Below, piece after piece: positions 1 to 5,454 of a DNA stretch of 6,592 bases; the first letter of the stretch is position 1, and the number at the start of each line of letters is the position of its first letter. The notes below the pieces were generated by a model. The model made no database searches and was not told the DNA's origin. It worked only from the letters and a program-made list of their open reading frames with translations. The translations under genes were made by a program, and so were the position numbers. This DNA is from Acidimicrobiales bacterium. Lineage in GTDB: Bacteria; Actinomycetota; Acidimicrobiia; Acidimicrobiales; JABEUL01. The stretch is from NCBI GenBank assembly GCA_013044465.1, contig JABEUL010000151.1, positions 1 through 6,592 of the forward strand, in the 5' to 3' direction.

Positions 1-10
1 CGAACTAGCC

Positions 11-571
11 TTACGTGCTTAGCCCACACACTGGCCCTATTCTTTCACTTAATACCTCTTTTCTTGCTGCAAATCCTATTCTTTTAGAATCTTTGTCTTT
101 GACTATTAAATGGGTCGTTTTGAATGGTGAAAATTTCTTTAGTCTTGCCATGACTAGCTCGCAATTGAGAGCATCGACGCTATTGACCTCGTTTAAACCA
201 GCCCTCTCCAAAGTCTCTTCATCTACTGCGACTGCAAAGTGTGCAGATACTCCCTTTGACAAAGGGGAGTTCGGGTTAAAAGATAAACTTCGTACCAGGT
301 CAAGGGCCTCTAGCGTTGAAATTTTCTCAGGGACCAAGTCCGCAACTTCATATCCTTTTGCTCCGAGATAATCTGCCAGTGAAAAGGCCTCGGCTTCGCT
401 TAGATCTCCACTGCCACTTATTATCCGCAACTCGGCCTGTGAGCCAGTATTTTTTGAGAATTGACCAAGGTCGATGGATTCGATTTTTTTAATAGTTGCC
501 CTGAGCCTAAGCCCATTTAGAACACTTGCTAAAAGAACAAGCGTGCATACGACATCAAGGGCAATTTCCAT
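11..571 (-). CDS. Small membrane-anchored protein of unknown family, paralogue A
   Basis: A 186-residue protein of no family I can name. Residues 3-20 form one hydrophobic segment (start MEIALDVVCT, then LVLLASVLNG), followed at once by a basic LRLR stretch. This fits a single N-terminal membrane anchor with a soluble domain of about 160 residues behind it. The soluble part aligns with the protein encoded at 1748-2425: the xRLR stretch after the anchor, DLVPEKI (78-84) against DLIPSNI, and an ungapped block from PLSKG (103-107) through RAGL (123-126) to an Asp at 133. It lacks the C-terminal hydrophobic segment of that paralogue and ends in GLST, just 10 bases from the window edge. The ATG lies 3 bp after the methyltransferase stop with no strong ribosome site, so translation is probably coupled. 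It is the last visible gene of the operon. Real gene: fairly sure. Function: unknown. Confidence 0.8.
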   Translation of the reverse strand: MEIALDVVCTLVLLASVLNGLRLRATIKKIESIDLGQFSKNTGSQAELRIISGSGDLSEAEAFSLADYLGAKGYEVADLVPEKISTLEALDLVRSLSFNPNSPLSKGVSAHFAVAVDEETLERAGLNEVNSVDALNCELVMARLKKFSPFKTTHLIVKDKDSKRIGFAARKEVLSERIGPVCGLST

Positions 572-574
572 TGA

Positions 575-1726
575 TCATTCCGAGCTGCCATCAAAGCGGG
601 CCAATACGCGATAGGCATTAGACCACTCTTTTTTCTTAACAACCTTCTCAAGCACTTTGTCTGCAAGTGCTCCAATTCCAACCGGAACTACTCCGAGTGC
701 AAAGGCAGCTTTTCTCTTGATGTGAGACTTCGTAGTAGCTGGCTTGAGCCATGGAAGTCTAGGATCTGGAGCCAATGAATCAATGGTAAAGAGCGCCGCA
801 AAAAGCAACTCGGCACTCTGATGGGAGTCTTCCACTTCATAGTCCACTACCTTAAAGCCTCGTTCCTCAAGTGCCTTTTCTAAATTGGCCCTAGGTATCA
901 TATGTTGATGCTGCGGTTGGAACCATGGCATCCACTTTCCTTTGAGAATAGTTCCCCATTTGCACTCCGGATTAGGCACTTCAATGAGAAGGTATCCACC
1001 CTTTTTTAGGACTTTTACGCTTGCATCTAACTCGGCTAAAGGATCTCTGGTGTGTTCTAGATAGTGATGCATTGAAACTACGTCATAACTGTTGTCAATG
1101 GTTCCAGCAATTTCAGGGAAAAGACCTAGATAACCCTTGTTTATCCATCCCCGATCGACAGCATCTTCTACGCTTTCGCTCATATCCAAGCCATCAAATA
1201 CAGTACCGGGAAGAATTTGCTTCGCTGCAATCGGGAAGTGCCCGTGCCCTGTTCCCACGTCAAGCCAATTTTGTGGCTCGATGTATTTTGCCACTAAATT
1301 ACATCGCCTTGTATAGTGAATGCCAAGTGATCCAAAAACAGACTCAATCTGTTCACCGCCTAGGCCGTCGTAGAAATCTTTGTAGTAAAAATTGAGGCCG
1401 TCAAGGGTCAGCCGTGGGTTTTGAAAAACGTGACCACATGAATCACATTTGTCTAAGGTAAATTCACCGGGTTTGTGCTGAATGTAGTCTCTGGAGTGAA
1501 TAAATTCATTGACTGGACCTCCCTTACACCAAGGACATGTTGCACTTGGTTCTTCGAAAAATCTCTCAATCCCATTTTCAAGCTCTTTTTGATAATATGG
1601 ACGCTTCGCCTCAAACATATCCACTTCGTCCGGAAGTGTTGGAGACTGAACTATGGTCTTGAAATTAAGAAATGCTTCATTGAAGCCCCTGTTAATTGGC
1701 GAAAGCGAAAGGTCCCTAGGGGCCAA
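575..1726 (-). CDS. Class I SAM-dependent methyltransferase with N-terminal Cys4 zinc-ribbon-like motif
   Basis: A 383-residue methyltransferase of the Methyltransf_23 type. CPWC (64-67) and CDSC (94-97) form a four-cysteine, probably zinc-binding knuckle ahead of the catalytic domain. The SAM-binding motif I is WLDVGTGHGHF (154-164). An acidic residue after the second strand lies in GLDMSE (179-184), and the DNSYDVVSMHHYLEH segment (211-225) matches the usual motif around strand 4. QPQHQHMIPRANL (270-282) corresponds to the usual PxHxxxFxPxxL element. The C-terminus has a basic and hydrophobic stretch (336-360) that could touch the membrane, then NAYRVLAR. It likely O- or C-methylates the polyketide or its sugar; the target is not visible. 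The start is uncertain: the TTG at 1726 has no Shine-Dalgarno, and the only later options before the Cys knuckle are GTG at 1624 and ATG at 1618, also weakly preceded. Its frame is open back to the stop of the upstream gene. Confidence 0.9.
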   Translation of the reverse strand: MAPRDLSLSPINRGFNEAFLNFKTIVQSPTLPDEVDMFEAKRPYYQKELENGIERFFEEPSATCPWCKGGPVNEFIHSRDYIQHKPGEFTLDKCDSCGHVFQNPRLTLDGLNFYYKDFYDGLGGEQIESVFGSLGIHYTRRCNLVAKYIEPQNWLDVGTGHGHFPIAAKQILPGTVFDGLDMSESVEDAVDRGWINKGYLGLFPEIAGTIDNSYDVVSMHHYLEHTRDPLAELDASVKVLKKGGYLLIEVPNPECKWGTILKGKWMPWFQPQHQHMIPRANLEKALEERGFKVVDYEVEDSHQSAELLFAALFTIDSLAPDPRLPWLKPATTKSHIKRKAAFALGVVPVGIGALADKVLEKVVKKKEWSNAYRVLARFDGSSE

Positions 1727-1747
1727 GTTGCTTTTTCTAAGTATAAT

Positions 1748-2425
1748 TTAAGGAGCCAGTAGAAAACTAGCAAAAGAGAATTTGTTTAGTAGTTTTCTCG
1801 ATACCGACATGGCCACCAAAATTGTCACTTCCAAGATGCGCATGACTAGTGGGATCGAATCATAATCTCTATAGATTCCCCGCCACTCACGCCTTGATCT
1901 AACCAAATTGGAAGAAACTTTTAGTGTTGGTGCAATAACTGAAATAAAACTAGTAGCGCAACACTGCTTGATGCGCTTGGTGGCCTGGACCATATCAAAA
2001 GGATCCAAAGCCTCACTTTTCATTAGGCCTGTCCTTACAAATGCATCCTTTGAAATCACAATGGACTGATTTGCGCCTCGTCCCTCGGCAAGCGGGTTTT
2101 TCCTATACTCAATGGGATCATACTCACGTAAAAACTCAATTGCCCTTGCAACGGGTATATTTGAAGGAATTAGATCGATAGCATCAAGTGAATTAGATCG
2201 ACAGTATTCTATTGCTACGACCATTGTTCCAAAATTGATCTCAACTCCCTCGGCTGAAATTACGACCCAATCATCTAAAACGCCATTTTTTGCGAGATCG
2301 CCATAGGGAAGTTCATCTAAAGTCGGAATTTGGCTAAGTCTTTTCCTTAATCTCATTGAATTGGCAATTATCCCGAAACCGACGATTAATGAAGCTATCT
2401 CCCTTTTGGATCGTCTAGTTTTCAT
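1748..2425 (-). CDS. Small membrane-anchored protein of unknown family, paralogue B
   Basis: A 225-residue protein of unknown function. A basic N-terminus (KTRRSKR) precedes a short hydrophobic segment (about 11-24, ASLIVGFGIIANSM), then RLRKRL, as expected for a membrane anchor. The soluble middle carries DDWVVISAEGVEIN (51-64), LDAIDLIPSNIP (80-91) and NPLAEGRGA (110-118). The last 35 residues hold a second hydrophobic stretch (191-206) broken by Arg and Glu, and a hydrophobic tail ending FLLAP. The core aligns with the protein at 11-571, so the operon carries two diverged copies with the methyltransferase between them. The ATG follows the glycosyltransferase stop directly (TAAATG) with only a weak GGGAAG upstream, so it is probably coupled. 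I have a vague memory of similar proteins in actinobacterial polyketide or glycosyltransferase loci but cannot name the family. I see no catalytic motif. Confidence 0.85.
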   Translation of the reverse strand: MKTRRSKREIASLIVGFGIIANSMRLRKRLSQIPTLDELPYGDLAKNGVLDDWVVISAEGVEINFGTMVVAIEYCRSNSLDAIDLIPSNIPVARAIEFLREYDPIEYRKNPLAEGRGANQSIVISKDAFVRTGLMKSEALDPFDMVQATKRIKQCCATSFISVIAPTLKVSSNLVRSRREWRGIYRDYDSIPLVMRILEVTILVAMSVSRKLLNKFSFASFLLAP

Positions 2426-3607
2426 TTACTTCCCAACCATTACTTCTAAGCAATCCGCAGCTCTTGTGGCACCACCACCTTGCTCAAAAGATTTCTTGAC
2501 AAAAAGGGCAGCTTCTTTATACTTTGGCTCATTCAGCACAGCATTTATTGCATCTCTCATTTCCGGGGGTTGAACTCGAACAAATCTCACTCTTATCCCA
2601 GCTCCTGAAGCTACAACTTGGTCGGCTACAACCGGTTGGTCATCACGTATTGGGGCCATGACAAGTGGAAGCCCTTGTGCCAGAGATTCACAGACTGTGT
2701 TGTGTCCTCCGTGTGTGACAACGGCGTCAAAATGAGAGAGAATTTCAAGTTGGGGGATCCATGACCTGACGATAACGTTTTCTGGCGGATCTTCTATCAT
2801 CCCTTCAGGTGCCACAATCAGAGCTTGCACATCCATTTCTCTGAGAGCATCAATAACCACATTGTAAAATCGCTCGCCTACTCCACCATTCAAGGTTCCT
2901 AGCGACACAAGTATCTTCTTTTTGCCCAAAGACAACTCCGATAGATCAAACTCAGTTTTTGTTTCCCTCCTCCCGCCCAACGCTGGCCCAACAAATTCCC
3001 AGTGTGTTGGATAGTTTGGATTCTCTCCCATTAACGCAGGGGTTGTAAATGCGAGCACCAAGTTGCTTGATTCTCGTAAGCGCTTGGCATTTGCCACTAG
3101 ACGTGGGACTCCGTGTTCCAATTGGAATGAAATTAAGCAGTTGTCAGCCCATTCCCTTAATTTTGGAAAAACAGAGAATGGATCAGCCAGTTCGGCAGAG
3201 GTGGTTGCGCTTGTGGCAAATGGGATGGAATGACGGAGTGCCACCAATGCTCCAGCAACAGTTTGTTGGTCGACTATTATCCCATCGGGTTTAAAATCTT
3301 CCACACCCAACTCCACGGCCGGAACCATTGCGTGGGCAAGCGGTGTCAAAAACTCCTCCCAGAAGAACTTTAGGGCAGCAGCACCTCTAAGGCCTTTTGA
3401 TCTTTCCTCGACTGCCTTGCGAAGGGAATCTGGAATATCATCGGCCACCGATATGACTTCTCCGCCTCTTGGCACTCTGTCATAGAGCATTGGACCATAA
3501 CCGCACCATGCCACAACATGACCGCGCTTCAATAGTTCGTCCCCAACAGCAAGAGTCGGATTAATATGTCCGGTCAACGGTGGGACAACAAATAGGTATC
3601 TAGCCAT
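2426..3607 (-). CDS. Family 1 (MGT-type) glycosyltransferase
   Basis: A 393-residue GT-B glycosyltransferase of the UGT/MGT superfamily (GT1), which transfers sugar from a nucleotide-activated donor onto small lipophilic acceptors such as polyketides. The N-terminal acceptor domain opens with PPLTGHINP (9-17), where His14 sits at the usual catalytic base position, and Asp113 in IIVDQQ may be its partner. The C-terminal donor domain starts near KILVSLGTLN (231-240). It carries RSWIPQLEIL (281-290) and the donor signature VTHGGHNTVCESLAQG (297-312), followed by P319 and RDDQ (321-324), which in this family contacts the diphosphate and sugar. I chose the ATG at 3607 because AGGAG lies 9 nt upstream; a TTG at 3628 would add seven residues and lacks such a site. 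It begins 5 bp after the hydrolase stop. No sugar-nucleotide gene is visible, so the donor may come from primary metabolism. Confidence 0.95.
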   Translation of the reverse strand: MARYLFVVPPLTGHINPTLAVGDELLKRGHVVAWCGYGPMLYDRVPRGGEVISVADDIPDSLRKAVEERSKGLRGAAALKFFWEEFLTPLAHAMVPAVELGVEDFKPDGIIVDQQTVAGALVALRHSIPFATSATTSAELADPFSVFPKLREWADNCLISFQLEHGVPRLVANAKRLRESSNLVLAFTTPALMGENPNYPTHWEFVGPALGGRRETKTEFDLSELSLGKKKILVSLGTLNGGVGERFYNVVIDALREMDVQALIVAPEGMIEDPPENVIVRSWIPQLEILSHFDAVVTHGGHNTVCESLAQGLPLVMAPIRDDQPVVADQVVASGAGIRVRFVRVQPPEMRDAINAVLNEPKYKEAALFVKKSFEQGGGATRAADCLEVMVGK

Positions 3608-3612
3608 TTCTT

Positions 3613-4569
3613 TCAACTCCTGTCGCAAAGTAAGGCCGTATCCGCAGGTATTCCATCTGCTGAAATATCATTTTTTACACTTCCCCCAATAGCTGCAATT
3701 GCCGATCTCTCAGCTAGCCAAGGGAGTAGTATCTCACGCACCCTATCTGAAGCAGCCATCAAAACAGAGTGGTTCTGGCCCTCAATCACATTTAGCTCAG
3801 CTTGCGGTAAACACCGTGCGAGATCATGAGCACGATCAATTATGTCTGACTGCTCCCCGTAGATAACCAAAGTCGGACACTTAATCGATTTAAGTTGTTC
3901 CTCGCTAAGTGGCTTTTCTCTTTGAAGATCGTCGATGAGTGTTGTTCCGTCTAGCAGTGCTTTGGCTGTCTTGCCCATTCGTGTAGCTTTGCGTCTCGAA
4001 TTGTCTTCAATCCAGTGAATGACAAATTGAACTTCCTCAGGAGAAAGACCAACTTTTTGGAGAGCAGGAAGACCTTCTTCTGGAAGCGAACCTGTTTCAC
4101 GCAGGACTTTTTCCATTGCTAGGCCCTCTCGGGCGAGATCTGCCGTGCGACGCAAAGTCGAAGCCATCTCATCTCCCCAGCCATCTACTGCAAAATGAGC
4201 TTCAATTAGGGCAAGACCTGCCACTCTTTCTGGGTATTTGAGAGCAAATCCGAGAGCGATCGTTCCTCCAAAACTGTTTCCCACAAGTACCACAGGCTCG
4301 TCAATATAGAGGGTCTTCAAGAGCTCTGAGAGGTCTTCGACATTGTCTTCAACGGTGTAGCCACTATTTGGCCTGTCGCTCCTTCCATGGCCCCTCTGAT
4401 CATAGAGTACGACATGGTGTGCAGATGCCGCATGGTTGGCCAGAGTGTAGTAGAAACTTGAGAGATTATCAATTACAATTCCATGCAGCATCACAACAGG
4501 TGGAGCGGCATCTTCAACGCCTAGTTCAATTACATTTATGGCAATTGAGTTGGCATTCACTACAGCCAT
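3613..4569 (-). CDS. Alpha/beta-fold hydrolase, probable polyketide-releasing or editing thioesterase
   Basis: A 318-residue alpha/beta hydrolase. VVMLHG (25-30) is the oxyanion-hole HG motif. YDQRGHGRSD (56-65) is the conserved loop of the MhpC/epoxide-hydrolase-like branch. VGNSFGG (96-102) is the nucleophile elbow with Ser99. Asp242 in YGEQSD and His267 in GQNHS complete the catalytic triad. Residues 125-215 form the helical cap. A tail of about 30 residues after LPWLAERSA (282-290) is longer than usual and of low complexity. Sitting directly behind a synthase and ACP, it is most likely the enzyme that frees or cyclises the chain from the carrier, or a type II editing thioesterase; an unrelated ester hydrolase is possible. 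The start overlaps the ACP stop by one base (TAATG) with only a weak GAAGAG upstream, which suggests coupled translation at matched levels. Confidence 0.93.
   Translation of the reverse strand: MAVVNANSIAINVIELGVEDAAPPVVMLHGIVIDNLSSFYYTLANHAASAHHVVLYDQRGHGRSDRPNSGYTVEDNVEDLSELLKTLYIDEPVVLVGNSFGGTIALGFALKYPERVAGLALIEAHFAVDGWGDEMASTLRRTADLAREGLAMEKVLRETGSLPEEGLPALQKVGLSPEEVQFVIHWIEDNSRRKATRMGKTAKALLDGTTLIDDLQREKPLSEEQLKSIKCPTLVIYGEQSDIIDRAHDLARCLPQAELNVIEGQNHSVLMAASDRVREILLPWLAERSAIAAIGGSVKNDISADGIPADTALLCDRS
3617..3621 (-). promoter_or_regulatory. Shine-Dalgarno deciding the glycosyltransferase start
   Basis: AGGAG on the minus strand, 9 nt before the ATG at 3607, inside the final codons of the hydrolase gene. 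It supports the ATG over the upstream TTG at 3628 as the glycosyltransferase start. Confidence 0.65.
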
Positions 4570-4877
4570 TACTCTTCACCCGATTCGCTTTGGCACTTGG
4601 TAATAAAGTCAACCAACTGCCCGACAGTCATAGCAATAATTTCATCTACATCCATTGATGCTATCCATCCGGTAAAGTCCACTTTTTCACCGTATGTCTC
4701 CATGAGCTTCTCAGCCAATGTCACGAACTCAATACTTTCTAACTCTAAGTCTTCTTGAAAAGATGTCTCCATGTCGATATCTAAGTCGATTGCATAGTCT
4801 TCCCCTACGACGTCTGTAATCATAGCTACCACCTCCTTTAAAATGGTGGCGTCATTTGTTAATGGTCCAGCTGACAA
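4569..4877 (-). CDS. Free-standing acyl carrier protein
   Basis: A small acidic carrier protein, 102 residues from the start chosen here. EDLELESIEF contains the phosphopantetheine attachment Ser48, in ELES rather than the usual ADSL. Helix II (VTLAEKLMETYG) and helix III or IV (VDEIIAMTVGQLVDFI) follow in the normal order. Helix I is read as ILKEVVAMITDVVGED. Two starts compete. TTG at 4877 has GAAAGGAG 5 nt upstream and gives a full helix I. ATG at 4823 has a ten-base AAAGGAGGTG 6 nt upstream but would remove about half of helix I, giving 84 residues with Ser30. An ATG at 4892 has no ribosome site of its own. I favour TTG on structural grounds; the chosen frame then overlaps the synthase end by 26 bp. 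It probably carries the growing or finished chain and is activated by the PPTase fused to the upstream protein. Confidence 0.9.
   Translation of the reverse strand: MSAGPLTNDATILKEVVAMITDVVGEDYAIDLDIDMETSFQEDLELESIEFVTLAEKLMETYGEKVDFTGWIASMDVDEIIAMTVGQLVDFITKCQSESGEE
4830..4839 (-). promoter_or_regulatory. Very strong Shine-Dalgarno before internal ACP ATG (4823)
   Basis: The minus strand reads AAAGGAGGTG, a ten-base match to the complement of the usual 16S rRNA tail, with 6 nt (GTAGCT) before the ATG at 4823. It lies inside the longer ACP reading frame, where it encodes Lys-Glu-Val of helix I. It therefore either decides the ACP start or drives a second, shorter product. Confidence 0.7.
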
Positions 4878-5454
4878 CGTATCTCCTTTCATTATTTTCG
4901 ATTAATTTGGTCTTTATCCAGTGCTTGCCAACCAAAAATTTATCTCCTGATTTAGCAAGAACCTCAAAACTTTTCGGCTTCCCTTCAAACCCGGTACCTT
5001 CACATTTAGCGGCAGCTTCTTTCACGCTCCAAAGTTGTGTTAAAGAAACATTGGGATCGGCACTGTCAACAAATTTAAGCTCACTCTCATTTAGTATCGC
5101 TGATCCAAATCTTTCACCGTGGGCTACAAATTCTTCGATATCAATCCCGACCGGAATCTTGTCATCCACAATTGCTACATCAAGTTCATCCTTATGGGCA
5201 ATGGAGATGCTTAAACTCTCTGCTTCAGGAATAGCACTTTTGACATATGGAGCTCCTGTTTCCAAATGTGAGATCTCGATTTCAGCAGGGTAGATGTCTC
5301 TCCCGATTTGTTTTGATACCACTGTTCTAACCGCTTCTTTTGCCACAACTCTTCCTAGTAGCCACTGCCTCTGTGCCTTGGGATTCTTATCCTCATACTC
5401 CATTCTTTCATTGGCACAGGTGTGGTTTCTCATTACTAGTTCCCTCGTAGCTGA
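4852..5454 (-). other. C-terminal 4'-phosphopantetheinyl transferase domain of the synthase
   Basis: Subregion of the synthase fragment of about 200 residues, the size of an Sfp-type PPTase. It carries the three family motifs in order (SISIAHK, VGIDIEE, WSVKEAAAK). The metal-binding Asp and Glu and the catalytic Lys-Glu pair are all intact, so it should transfer phosphopantetheine from coenzyme A onto carrier-protein serines. Likely targets are the synthase's own carrier domain, if one exists upstream, and the ACP encoded immediately downstream. The domain edge is approximate. Confidence 0.88.

Noticed and set aside
15..371. Plus-strand open frame of 118 codons opposite paralogue A
   Set aside because: It lies antisense to a gene supported by its paralogue and has no ribosome site or recognisable motif; it is a shadow frame.
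1021..1395. Plus-strand open frame of 124 codons opposite the methyltransferase
   Set aside because: It is antisense to the SAM-binding core, and its Gln/Leu/Arg-rich translation has no recognisable domain.
1702..1734. Near-palindrome GGTCCCTAGGGGCC (1711-1724) with AAAGC/GCTTT outer arms around the methyltransferase TTG, considered as a regulatory hairpin or terminator
   Set aside because: The inner arms have almost no loop, one mismatch and a poorly paired interior, and no U-run follows. It is too weak to call, although it sits on the start codon.
2167..2201. Direct repeat GAATTAGATCGA at 2167-2178 and 2190-2201
   Set aside because: Only two copies inside a coding region, offset by 23 bp (out of frame), so it encodes no protein repeat; most likely chance.
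2426..3628. Glycosyltransferase start at TTG 3628
   Set aside because: It would overlap the hydrolase gene and add MRQELKE ahead of the usual MARYLFVVPP family start; the ATG at 3607 has AGGAG at good spacing.
4569..4892. ACP start at ATG 4892
   Set aside because: The 20 bases before it are AT-rich with no Shine-Dalgarno, and the GAAAGGAG just inside it points to the TTG at 4877 instead.
4856..5293. Plus-strand open frame of 145 codons opposite the PPTase domain
   Set aside because: The opposite strand encodes clear PPTase motifs; the plus-strand translation is Ser/Leu-rich with no family features.
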